Below are positions 1 through 5,518 of a DNA stretch of 7,906 bases, in pieces. Position 1 is the stretch's first letter. Each line of letters opens with the position of its first letter. Both the position numbers and the translations under genes were made by a program. The notes under the pieces are model-generated. The model had not been told where the DNA came from. It saw nothing but the letters and a program-made list of their open reading frames with translations, and did not search any database. Source of the stretch: Brevundimonas sp. (GTDB lineage Bacteria; Pseudomonadota; Alphaproteobacteria; Caulobacterales; Caulobacteraceae); contig JAAXIW010000110.1 of NCBI GenBank assembly GCA_012270135.1, positions 1-7,906 on the forward strand, given 5' to 3'.

Positions 1-227
1 GAGAAGTGTCGGGAGGGGCGCGCGTACACTACGACCCGGATCGATAGCGGCGAGCCAAGACGCGACCAACTTTGGCTCTGAGATCAGCCGTTTTCCCATT
101 CGATCATAGTTAGCAGAAGGGCCGAAGAGCACAGCCGACCGGCTTCTGGAAAAGCCAAGTCCCCGTTGCCTTGATGCAGATGTGCTGGCTGCTGTTCGCC
201 TGCCAGCGTCCATCTCGGGGCGGAGCG

Positions 228-320
228 TCAGGCCAGCAAGCCCCATAACGTGACCGCTGCCAATGTAGTGGTCACGACCACCAAGGCGGCGGTACGGGCC
301 AACTCCGTGCGGTCGCGCAT
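228..320 (-). CDS. Possible small single-pass membrane protein (30 aa)
   Basis: Reading from the ATG at 320 to the TGA at 228-230 gives a 30-residue peptide. It has a short charged N-terminus (MRDRTELART) followed by an uninterrupted hydrophobic stretch of about 20 residues rich in Val, Thr, Leu and Ala, ending WGLLA. This is the layout of a single-pass membrane microprotein with its N-terminus in the cytoplasm. Third codon positions are mostly G or C, which fits real coding in this genome. A GGGA element lies about 8 nt upstream of the ATG, a modest ribosome binding site. No family is recognised. It could instead be a chance ORF, since a longer open frame overlaps it on the same strand. It is divergent from the secreted protein gene at 397. 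Confidence 0.4.
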   Translation of the reverse strand: MRDRTELARTAALVVVTTTLAAVTLWGLLA

Positions 321-343
321 CCCAGATCCCAATCAACTCGCTC

Positions 344-373
344 TTGCGTATCGCTGATATCTCATATCATACT
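344..373 (+). promoter_or_regulatory. Tentative sigma-70-type promoter for the nuclease operon
   Basis: TTGCGT at 344-349 resembles a -35 box. The only AT-rich patch nearby (TATCATACT, 365-373) offers -10 candidates: TCATAC at a 17-nt spacing or CATACT at 18 nt. It sits about 25 nt before the proposed start codon at 397, a suitable distance for a short leader. The -10 match is poor, so this is a guess from position and base composition. Confidence 0.3.
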
Positions 374-383
374 CGCCTAGATT

Positions 384-390
384 GGGAGGG
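384..390 (+). promoter_or_regulatory. Ribosome binding site that sets the start at 397
   Basis: GGGAGGG ends 6 nt before the ATG at 397. The alternative ATG at 391 directly abuts it, and the in-frame TTG at 382 lies upstream of it. The spacing therefore favours 397 as the start. Confidence 0.65.
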
Positions 391-396
391 ATGGCT

Positions 397-684
397 ATGA
401 CAACCGCGCGCCCTGTCGTCGCCGTGCTCGCGGCCGTCTTCGTGGCGGCCTTCGCATCTCCAGCCGCAGCGCCGCAGCAGATGTCAGATGCTCAGATCCG
501 GCAGGCGCTGGTGCGAGAATCCATCGCCAGCTACTCCGGTAGTTGCCCGTGTCCTTACAGCACGGGCCGCGCCGGCCGGCGGTGCGGCGGACGAAGCGCC
601 TACAGCCGGCCCGGTGGGGCGGCCCCTCTGTGCTACCCGAGCGATGTGACTGCGGCCCAGGTCGCAGCCTATCGGCGCAGATAG
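397..684 (+). CDS. Small secreted four-cysteine protein (CPCPY motif), nuclease partner
   Basis: The product is 95 residues. Residues 1-25 form a clear Sec signal peptide: a short basic N-terminus, an Ala/Val-rich core and a likely SPAAA cleavage site. The mature part has an N-terminal helix-like segment (about 30-46) and then a conserved-looking core: CPCPY (50-54), CGGRSAYSRPGG (63-74) and a Leu-Cys-Tyr around C79 followed by DV at 83-84. The four cysteines (50, 52, 63, 79) could form two disulfides in the periplasm or bind a metal. I know this motif set as a widespread uncharacterised family in proteobacteria, but no function is established to my knowledge. It lies 12 nt upstream of the nuclease gene, so the two are almost certainly co-transcribed. 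A role as partner, chaperone or inhibitor of the nuclease is inference. The start at 397 is chosen from the Shine-Dalgarno spacing. Confidence 0.85.
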   Translation: MTTARPVVAVLAAVFVAAFASPAAAPQQMSDAQIRQALVRESIASYSGSCPCPYSTGRAGRRCGGRSAYSRPGGAAPLCYPSDVTAAQVAAYRRR

Positions 685-692
685 GGGGAGGG
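684..692 (+). promoter_or_regulatory. Ribosome binding site overlapping the upstream stop codon
   Basis: GGGGGAGGG begins at the final G of the preceding TAG stop and ends 4 nt before the nuclease ATG at 697. This layout supports both the start choice and close translation of the two genes from one message. Confidence 0.6.
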
Positions 693-696
693 CGCT

Positions 697-1683
697 ATGA
701 AACCTTCCCGTCTGTCCTGGCTGCCAGTCGTCCTGCTTCTGGCCCTGGCCTGGCCGGGCTTGGCGCTGGCCGACGATTGCACCGCGTCGCAGCGGGACGC
801 GGCGGATCGCCAGCTTTGGCTGAATACACGCGATCGCGATCTTGCGACCGAGATCGTGTTCCCATGGGGTGCGCCGGCCACTGCGGCGGACGGCTCCCAC
901 CGCCGCCTGGTCCAGCGGGACTATGTGATCGAGTACGACGACGACCTTCGGGGACCGCTCTGGTCCGCCAATGTGCTCGGGCTGAAGCCCCTCTCGGGCG
1001 GGCGGATCGATTGCTTCCGCCAGGACCCGCGCATTCCGGGCCGGGTGGCGTCCCGGCCGTCGGACTACAACGAGCCGATCTTCGATCAGGGCCACATGGT
1101 CCCGAACGCTGACATGACGTTCGGCGACATCCCGATCATGAACACTTTCATCATGTCGAACATGACGCCGCAGTTTTGCCAGTTCAACCGCGGGGTCTGG
1201 CAGATCCTGGAGACGCTGGTGCGCTTCTGGGCGGAGGAGGGGACCCCGGTCTATGTCCTGAACGGCGCGGTGTTCGACCGGGACGGCGACGGGCTCAGAG
1301 ACCGGGATGACGAGAGCGTCCGGATGCGCTCGCGCAACGGCCGCACCAACGTCTCCGTACCCTCGGCCTATTTCAAGGTGCTGGCGCGGGAGGGGGCGAA
1401 CGGATCGCTGCAGACCCTGAGCATCTTGCTGCCGCACAATCAGGTCGACGTCGATGGCCAGGCGGCGCTCGACTATCTGCGCGGCCACATCACCACCTTG
1501 GCGACCGTGGAGCGGCTCACCGGATCGGATCTGTTCCCGGATCACGCCGCCCCCGCAGCGGAGGATCGCGACCTCTGGGATGTGAGCGGGGCGTCCTTCC
1601 GAAGTCTGGTCGCCGCGCCCTGCCGACGCACCGCCGGGGCGTTCATTCAGCCCGGGTCACCGGCGGTCTACGCCCTGCCGTGA
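697..1683 (+). CDS. Secreted DNA/RNA non-specific endonuclease (beta-beta-alpha-metal)
   Basis: The 328-residue product should cut DNA and RNA without strong sequence preference, using a histidine as general base and one divalent metal. Residues 1-25 are a signal peptide ending ALA, so it acts in the periplasm or outside the cell. The catalytic signature is DQGH (130-133, His133 as base), where the family more often has DRGH. It is followed by SNMTPQ (Asn155) and FNRG (Asn164, the likely metal ligand) and by Glu172. The Asn155-Asn164 and Asn164-Glu172 spacings equal those of the Serratia nuclease Asn110/Asn119/Glu127. An Asp-rich loop, DRDGDGLRDRDDE (194-206), resembles a calcium-binding loop. 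Cysteines at 28 and 161, with others, may form disulfides. The length fits the family with a C-terminal extension of about 50 residues. It is the second gene of an operon with the four-cysteine protein. Confidence 0.93.
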   Translation: MKPSRLSWLPVVLLLALAWPGLALADDCTASQRDAADRQLWLNTRDRDLATEIVFPWGAPATAADGSHRRLVQRDYVIEYDDDLRGPLWSANVLGLKPLSGGRIDCFRQDPRIPGRVASRPSDYNEPIFDQGHMVPNADMTFGDIPIMNTFIMSNMTPQFCQFNRGVWQILETLVRFWAEEGTPVYVLNGAVFDRDGDGLRDRDDESVRMRSRNGRTNVSVPSAYFKVLAREGANGSLQTLSILLPHNQVDVDGQAALDYLRGHITTLATVERLTGSDLFPDHAAPAAEDRDLWDVSGASFRSLVAAPCRRTAGAFIQPGSPAVYALP

Positions 1684-1702
1684 CCGGCGCGCTCGCGGCT
1701 TT

Positions 1703-1740
1703 CTGGAGACGCCGATCCGTGGGACCCTTGCGGTCTCCAG
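1703..1740 (+). repeat. Inverted repeat between nuclease and patatin genes
   Basis: CTGGAGAC (1703-1710) and GTCTCCAG (1733-1740) form a perfect 8-bp inverted repeat around a 22-nt loop. There is no T run after it, so it is not a classical Rho-independent terminator. It could be a weak terminator, an RNA stability element between cistrons, or an operator for the patatin gene, whose ribosome binding site begins 14 nt downstream. Confidence 0.55.
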
Positions 1741-1753
1741 GGGCGGGTTGAAC

Positions 1754-1762
1754 AGGAGGAGG
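1754..1762 (+). promoter_or_regulatory. Strong ribosome binding site for the patatin gene
   Basis: AGGAGGAGG lies immediately upstream of the ATG at 1766 (6 nt from the first AGGAGG). An in-frame TTG at 1748 would place this site inside the coding region, so the ATG is preferred. Confidence 0.75.
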
Positions 1763-1765
1763 CCC

Positions 1766-3514
1766 ATGCCTGATGACGCCACAGCCGGACCGGACGGCCC
1801 CTTCCTGTTCAACTACCCGAAGGACGCTTTCGCCGCGCCCAATCGGGAGTGCGACCTGATCATGAAGGGCGGGGTGACCTCAGGTGTCGTCTATCCCTAC
1901 GCCATCCTCGAGTTAGCCCGGAAATACCGCTTCCGCTCGATCGGGGGCACCTCCGCCGGCGCCATCGCCGCGGCCTTTGCGGCGGCGGCGGAGTACGCCC
2001 GCACGGTCCGGGGCGACCCGGATGGCTTCCGCCGCCTGCAGGCCCGCTGCGAGACCCTGCCGGACATCCTCGGCATGCTGTTCCAACCGAGCCCGCGCTA
2101 CCAGCCGCTGATGCGCTATCTGCTCCGCAGCCAGGCGGGACAGGGCCCGGGGCCGTGGCTGTGGAACCTGCCGCTGACCTTCTGGGGCTCGTCGATAGCC
2201 GGTCTGGCGCTCGGGGCGGTCCTGCTGGCGGCCTTGGGAGCGGGCGCCGTGGGCGTCTTTCTCGGCGCCTTGCTCGGAATGGCCGGCGGCATCGGTCTGA
2301 GGCTCGCCCTGCTGGCCGGCGGCATGAAGTCGACGGGGTTCGGGATGTGCCCGGGCCTGACGCAGCCGGACGGGGAGGGGCCGGCGCTGACGGACTGGCT
2401 GCACGCCTCCCTGCAGGAGATCGCCTTCGGCGACCCGGCCCACCCCAAGCCGCTGACCTTCGGCGATCTCCTGGGCGATGGCGGCCCCGGAGCGATCCGG
2501 CTGAAGATGGTCACCACCAATCTCTCGCAGCACCGCCCGCACTCGCTGCCGACCCTGGGGATGCAGGCCAACTACAGCGAGGCGGATTGGCGCTCCCTGT
2601 TCCCGGATCCGGTGCTGGCCTTCCTCAGCAAGCGGCGCAGCAAGGGCCGCGACAGCCGCTATCCGACGTTTCCGCTCGAGGCGGACCTGCCGGTGCTGAT
2701 CGCCGTGCGGATGAGCCTGAGCTTTCCGGTCCTGTTCCAGGCGGTGCCGCTGTGGTGGCGGGATGTCGACCATCCGGCCCTGCTCAAGGCGCTGGACCCG
2801 AAAGCCCGCCGGGTCGAACCCCAATGGCGGCGGCTGTGGTTCACCGACGGCGGCATCAGCAGCAACTTCCCCATCCATATGTTCGATGCCGTGCTGCCGG
2901 GCCGGCCGACCTTCGCCCTGAGCCTCGAGCAACTGCCGGCCGACGCCCCGAAAGACAGTCACCGCGTCCTGATCCCGCGTAGCGCCAGCGACGGCATCGG
3001 CCTGCCGACCTATGAGGTCGCCAGCATGCCGGCCTTCGCCAACGGCGTGCTCGGCTCGGCCAAGGACTGGCAGGACCAGCTTCTGGCCCGCATGCCAGGC
3101 CAGCGCGAGCGGATCGCCAAGGTCTATCTGACGTCGGAGGAGGGCGGTCTGAACCTGACCATGCCCAGGGAGCGCTCCCAAGCGCTGATGCGCTACGGTC
3201 AGGAGGTCGGCGCCCGCTTCGCGGCGGGGGCGTTTGATTTCGACGAACACCGCTGGCGGCGGGCGCTGGTCGCCTATGAGCAGCTCGAGAAGACCGTCGG
3301 AGCGCTGGATAGCGTCTGGTCCGGAGGTGGGTTCGGCGACTGGCTGCAGGAGTACGAGCCGCTCAGCTACAAGAGCGCCGTTCCGTCGAAACCGGCCATC
3401 CATGAACGGATCGGACGACTGGCCGCCTTGGGCAAGAAGTTCGTACCGGCCCTGTCAGGGCGAAGGATGTTCCCGCGACCGCCCGGGCGGTTGCGTATCG
3501 GGCCGGACGTATAA
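1766..3514 (+). CDS. Patatin-like phospholipase with inserted membrane hairpin
   Basis: This 582-residue protein belongs to the patatin-like family, serine hydrolases that release fatty acids from membrane lipids through a Ser-Asp dyad. All three landmarks are present: an oxyanion-hole loop KGGVTSGVVYP (34-44), the nucleophile elbow GTSAG (61-65, Ser63), and DGG (361-363, Asp361) in FTDGGISSNFPIH. There is no signal peptide. Between Ser63 and Asp361, residues about 141-186 are strongly hydrophobic and Gly/Ala-rich, enough for two membrane helices. This suggests a membrane-anchored enzyme working from the cytoplasmic side. The remaining 220 C-terminal residues look soluble and helical and I cannot assign them. 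It is far larger than a minimal patatin domain (about 200 residues), partly because of the insertion. It follows the nuclease gene by 82 nt on the same strand and may be co-transcribed with it. The lipid substrate is unknown. Confidence 0.9.
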   Translation: MPDDATAGPDGPFLFNYPKDAFAAPNRECDLIMKGGVTSGVVYPYAILELARKYRFRSIGGTSAGAIAAAFAAAAEYARTVRGDPDGFRRLQARCETLPDILGMLFQPSPRYQPLMRYLLRSQAGQGPGPWLWNLPLTFWGSSIAGLALGAVLLAALGAGAVGVFLGALLGMAGGIGLRLALLAGGMKSTGFGMCPGLTQPDGEGPALTDWLHASLQEIAFGDPAHPKPLTFGDLLGDGGPGAIRLKMVTTNLSQHRPHSLPTLGMQANYSEADWRSLFPDPVLAFLSKRRSKGRDSRYPTFPLEADLPVLIAVRMSLSFPVLFQAVPLWWRDVDHPALLKALDPKARRVEPQWRRLWFTDGGISSNFPIHMFDAVLPGRPTFALSLEQLPADAPKDSHRVLIPRSASDGIGLPTYEVASMPAFANGVLGSAKDWQDQLLARMPGQRERIAKVYLTSEEGGLNLTMPRERSQALMRYGQEVGARFAAGAFDFDEHRWRRALVAYEQLEKTVGALDSVWSGGGFGDWLQEYEPLSYKSAVPSKPAIHERIGRLAALGKKFVPALSGRRMFPRPPGRLRIGPDV

Positions 3515-3592
3515 GGAGAGGGCTTTCGCCCGGGTCTCTGACCTCGTCGCGGGCTCCAATGACCGGCCACTGCGCCGGCCGTCGCCAGCCTA
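3515..3592. other. Convergent intergenic gap with short hairpins
   Basis: This 78-nt gap separates the ends of the patatin gene (plus) and the PD-(D/E)XK gene (minus). It holds two short inverted repeats: GGGC-TTTC-GCCC (3520-3531) and CGGCC/GGCCG (3564-3568 and 3577-3581). Neither is followed by a T run on either strand. They may act as weak or Rho-dependent termination points for the converging transcripts. Confidence 0.4.
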
Positions 3593-4279
3593 TCACAGCG
3601 GCAGATGTTCCATCCAGATGCCGTAGAAGTCGGCCGCTTGGGTATAGTTTGTGATCGAGGCGTAGGCGCACCAGGCGACGAGACCGGACGCGGGGGCCGC
3701 CGGCAGGCCGCCAAGGCTCCACCACTCCCAGGGATTCTGGGTGGGATCGTCGACAAACGCCATTTCTCGCCGGACGCCGAGCAGCTCCTTCAACAGCCCT
3801 TTGCTGTAGGGACGGTGCTTGGCCTCAACACCAATGAGGATGTCGGTCGGCCTGGGTCGCCCGTTCAAACCGGGGGTCACCAACACCAGGTCGAGCTCGT
3901 GGGCCCGGGCGTAGGTGCGGCCGGTCGGCGGCGAGCGATGTCGGGAGACATAGCTCAGCGACAGATATTCCACATTGCTCCCGATCTCGGCCAGCACCGG
4001 CCCGTGGCGGTCGCGGACCTCGATCCAGGCGTTCCCCGTCCGGTCGATGGGGCCGCCCTTGGCCCTCAGCGTCACACCTGCTCCCGCCGACAGGGTGAAC
4101 CGGAGGGAAGGCCGCTTCGTCCGGAGGGCGGTGATCAGGGCGATCAGGCAGCGCAGCTCATAGATCCGATCAACCTGATCCATGCGGCCGAGGGCGGCGG
4201 CCGCGCCAGCCCCGAACGCGCGATTGAAGGTGTCCTTGATCGCGTCCTTCTGAGCGGCGGTTGAGGTGGCCCTGGTCAT
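3593..4279 (-). CDS. Putative PD-(D/E)XK-superfamily nuclease (228 aa)
   Basis: The 228-residue product has no signal peptide. Its central region matches the PD-(D/E)XK active-site pattern: Asp130 in the strand HELDLVLV, then 22 residues later Glu152-Ala-Lys154 in the strand DILIGVEAKH, then a helix (about 160-174, LLKELLGVRREM). Glu41 in an N-terminal helix (IYELRCLIALITALR) could be the extra acidic residue often seen in this fold. If correct, it is a metal-dependent DNA or RNA endonuclease in the cytoplasm. The C-terminal part (185-228) is rich in Trp and aromatic residues. The start at 4279 is chosen because it overlaps the preceding stop in ATGA; an in-frame extension to 4324 would overlap that gene by 49 nt. 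I do not recognise the exact family, and the fold call is motif-based. Confidence 0.8.
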   Translation of the reverse strand: MTRATSTAAQKDAIKDTFNRAFGAGAAAALGRMDQVDRIYELRCLIALITALRTKRPSLRFTLSAGAGVTLRAKGGPIDRTGNAWIEVRDRHGPVLAEIGSNVEYLSLSYVSRHRSPPTGRTYARAHELDLVLVTPGLNGRPRPTDILIGVEAKHRPYSKGLLKELLGVRREMAFVDDPTQNPWEWWSLGGLPAAPASGLVAWCAYASITNYTQAADFYGIWMEHLPL

Positions 4280-4743
4280 GCCAGCACCGGGGTATTGAGC
4301 GGTTCCGGGTCGCCGGGGGAGCACAGGGTCTCGTTGAGCGCCGCCAACGCCGCGACCAGCTCTTCGTGCTCGTAGCGGATTCCCAGCGCCTCGACTTCTC
4401 CGTCAGCCGTCTGGACGAGCACGGCGGCGACAGGCTCGCCATCCCGGGTGCGGACCAACTCGCCGAGGTCACGGACGATTCTGTCGGTGGTCTGGGCCTC
4501 CAGGCAGTTCAGCATTCTCACGAACCGCTTCGCATAGCGTTCGAACTGCTCGCTGACGTGACCGCCCCTCTCATCTCCGAGGTCGATGAAGACCGGCTTT
4601 CGGAAATCGTCCCACGCCGCCGGCTCCTCATCCGGGTCGTCGTTCGCAAAGGCAGCCTCGTCCCACGCCCCGAAGCCGGCGCGGATCACCTCGATCCGGT
4701 AAGTCTCGAACAGGTCGCGCCAGTCGTCATCGGTCTCAGCCAT
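4276..4743 (-). CDS. Acidic hypothetical protein (155 aa), coupled to the nuclease-like gene
   Basis: I do not recognise this protein. It is soluble, with no signal peptide or membrane segment. The first 60 residues are very acidic (DDD at 5-7, NDDPDEE at 34-40). The middle (62-100) looks helical, with basic patches, and carries one Cys80. The C-terminal half has a short strand-like segment (PVAAVLVQTADGEVEALGIRYE, 104-125; Val/Ala/Leu alternation) and a final helix. Its TGA overlaps the ATG of the PD-(D/E)XK-like gene by 4 nt, a sign of translational coupling and often of stoichiometric or interacting products. An acidic partner of a nuclease could be an inhibitor, specificity subunit or adaptor, but that is speculation. 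The start at 4743 is preferred over the GTG at 4764 because AAGGGAG (4755-4749 on the minus strand) sits 5 nt before it. Confidence 0.78.
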   Translation of the reverse strand: MAETDDDWRDLFETYRIEVIRAGFGAWDEAAFANDDPDEEPAAWDDFRKPVFIDLGDERGGHVSEQFERYAKRFVRMLNCLEAQTTDRIVRDLGELVRTRDGEPVAAVLVQTADGEVEALGIRYEHEELVAALAALNETLCSPGDPEPLNTPVLA

Positions 4744-4884
4744 GCGTTCTCCCTTCGGCGCCACGCTAACCCGTCAGGCGACCACATCGCTGTACGCCCG
4801 CACGTTGCGGGAACTTACCGCTCCGCAGCGCCGGTATCAGCCGGCGGCCGCGCACGGCGGGCGCCCCGGCCTTGTACGGGATGC
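4744..4884 (-). repeat. Intercistronic gap with two short hairpins
   Basis: This 141-nt gap lies between the 112-residue and 155-residue genes. It contains two perfect 6-bp inverted repeats: CCCGCA (4797-4802) with TGCGGG (4806-4811) around a 3-nt loop, and CGCCGG (4829-4834) with CCGGCG (4841-4846) around TATCAG. Neither has a T tract. They could form mRNA structures that set relative expression of the two genes, or mark a partial transcriptional break. No promoter for the downstream pair was evident. Confidence 0.45.
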
Positions 4885-5223
4885 CTAACCCGGCGGGGTG
4901 TTCCAGTTGTCGATCTGGTGCCAGGTGACGTCCTTGGTCCGCCAGGTCCGGGTCTTGGGCGGTTTGTTCGGGCACTGGATAGTTCGACGCCAATAATGGT
5001 GGACGGTTTCGCGAATCCGGTTCGGGAAGAAGAACTGCGTCTCCGAGTAGCTGTAGAATTCCTCGTCTCCGGAATCGATGCAGTCTTCCGAAGCGACCAT
5101 CATCTCCGGACGCTCATCCTCGGCGGCGATCATAGCCAGGCTATGGGCGAGGAACTGATCTCGCTCTTCCTCCGTGTTGAAACGAAAGCGAACCTCCAGG
5201 CCGGCGCGTTCTCGTTCGGTCAT
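4885..5223 (-). CDS. Hypothetical protein (112 aa), first gene of minus-strand cluster
   Basis: I do not recognise this protein. It is soluble and mixed in charge. A short strand (LEVRFRF, 9-15) leads into a helix (NTEEERDQFLAHSLAMIAAED, about 16-36). An acidic linker follows (about 46-58), then an aromatic-rich region: FFFP at 64-67, HHYWRR at 75-80, TWRTKD at 93-98 and WHQIDNW at 101-107. The density of Trp, Tyr and His in the C-terminal half, with Cys48 and Cys84, is unusual. The ATG at 5223 is preferred because GGAGGAG lies 4 nt upstream of it; longer in-frame readings reach back to 5355 but lack such a site. It is the first gene of a minus-strand cluster with the 155-residue and PD-(D/E)XK-like genes, though a 141-nt gap separates it from them. 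Confidence 0.72.
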   Translation of the reverse strand: MTERERAGLEVRFRFNTEEERDQFLAHSLAMIAAEDERPEMMVASEDCIDSGDEEFYSYSETQFFFPNRIRETVHHYWRRTIQCPNKPPKTRTWRTKDVTWHQIDNWNTPPG

Positions 5224-5227
5224 CGGA

Positions 5228-5234
5228 CTCCTCC
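5228..5234 (-). promoter_or_regulatory. Ribosome binding site fixing the start at 5223
   Basis: On the minus strand GGAGGAG ends 4 nt before the ATG at 5223 (6 nt from its first GGAGG). It is the best Shine-Dalgarno match in this reading frame and decides the start over the upstream in-frame ATG. Confidence 0.65.
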
Positions 5235-5261
5235 GCGTTGATCCGCAACATTCGCCTGTTC

Positions 5262-5278
5262 GTATAACGATGGTCAAG
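5262..5278 (-). promoter_or_regulatory. Possible promoter elements for the 112-aa gene
   Basis: On the minus strand CTTGAC (complement of 5273-5278) matches an alphaproteobacterial -35 box, and TTATAC (complement of 5262-5267) resembles a -10 box. They are only 5 nt apart, so they cannot both belong to one promoter. Either the first pairs with a poor -10 about 17 nt downstream, or the second pairs with a poor -35 upstream. The position, about 40-55 nt before the start codon, is reasonable. Confidence 0.25.
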
Positions 5279-5387
5279 GAGAACGTGAGAGCATGGTGGA
5301 GGTAAGGTTGGCCCCCGCTCTCGCTGCCGGCGAGCGCTGGGGCTGAGGTCTGCACGGCGCCAGCAGCAGTCCTTCGCTTGTGGGCGC

Positions 5388-5407
5388 AAAAACGGACCTT
5401 CAGTCCG
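5388..5407 (-). terminator. Rho-independent terminator of the LytTR operon
   Basis: Read on the minus strand, CGGAC, a 5-nt loop TGAAG, then GTCCG form a perfect 5-bp GC-rich stem followed at once by five T residues. It lies 110 nt past the stop of the 142-residue membrane protein gene and reads in the right direction to end that operon. The stem is short, so efficiency may be moderate. Confidence 0.65.
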
Positions 5408-5518
5408 CCGCAATCGCTCCCGTATCTTGCAGAGCGGTGGGCTTGGCGGCCCGCTGTTCCCTTCGATGCTCGTCATCTGCATCCCTCGTGTAGGTCGTCC
5501 TCGTCATCACGGGCTCTC

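Larger units (their letters stand above)
1..396. other. Gene-poor left flank, lower GC
   Basis: This stretch is visibly less GC-rich than the rest of the window and carries no convincing long gene. The minus strand is open in one frame from about 370 to the left edge. That frame has mixed third-position use, many Arg and Ser codons and no recognisable family, so it is not called. Two things can be supported weakly: a possible 30-residue membrane peptide on the minus strand (228-320), and an AT-rich patch at about 344-373 that may be the promoter of the secreted nuclease operon. No tRNA, inverted terminal repeat or transposase remnant was recognised. Confidence 0.5.
5224..5518. other. Intergenic region between two minus-strand units
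   Basis: This 295-nt stretch separates the LytTR operon from the 112-residue gene. The upstream side (in minus-strand order) has a possible 35-residue ORF, 5400-5507 (MTRTTYTRDADDEHR...), starting 12 nt after the 142-residue gene and ending in the loop of the terminator at 5388-5407. The ORF is hydrophilic, has no recognised family and has only a weak ribosome binding site, so it is not called as a gene. The remainder holds the weak promoter elements noted for the 112-residue gene. Confidence 0.45.

Noticed and set aside
1..370. Long open minus-strand frame running off the left edge
   Set aside because: It has mixed third-position use, no good start and no recognised motif, and it overlaps a more protein-like short membrane frame. 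More sequence to the left would decide it.
484..1545. 353-codon minus-strand ORF opposite the secreted protein and nuclease genes
   Set aside because: It lies antisense to two well-supported genes and its product is Arg/Val/Pro-rich without domain features, as expected for a GC-rich shadow frame.
697..1683. Nuclease as a type VI secretion effector
   Set aside because: It has its own Sec signal peptide, and no VgrG, PAAR, Hcp or adaptor gene is nearby.
1748..1765. Upstream TTG start for the patatin gene
   Set aside because: The strong AGGAGGAGG site would then lie inside the coding sequence; the ATG at 1766 is correctly spaced from it.
1913..3403. 496-codon minus-strand ORF opposite the patatin gene
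   Set aside because: The plus frame has an intact patatin dyad and motifs. The antisense product is rich in Arg, Gln and Ala with no recognisable fold, so it is a shadow.
1766..3514. Patatin gene as a CBASS effector
   Set aside because: No cyclic-nucleotide synthase (CD-NTase) or accessory CBASS gene is present in the window, and the membrane hairpin is unlike the soluble CapV type.
4280..4324. Upstream in-frame start for the PD-(D/E)XK-like protein
   Set aside because: It would overlap the 155-residue gene by 49 nt. The ATG in the ATGA overlap is the more typical coupled start.
4261..5241. 326-codon plus-strand ORF across the minus-strand cluster
   Set aside because: It is antisense to three genes with good starts and an ATGA overlap, and shows no domain or ribosome binding site of its own.
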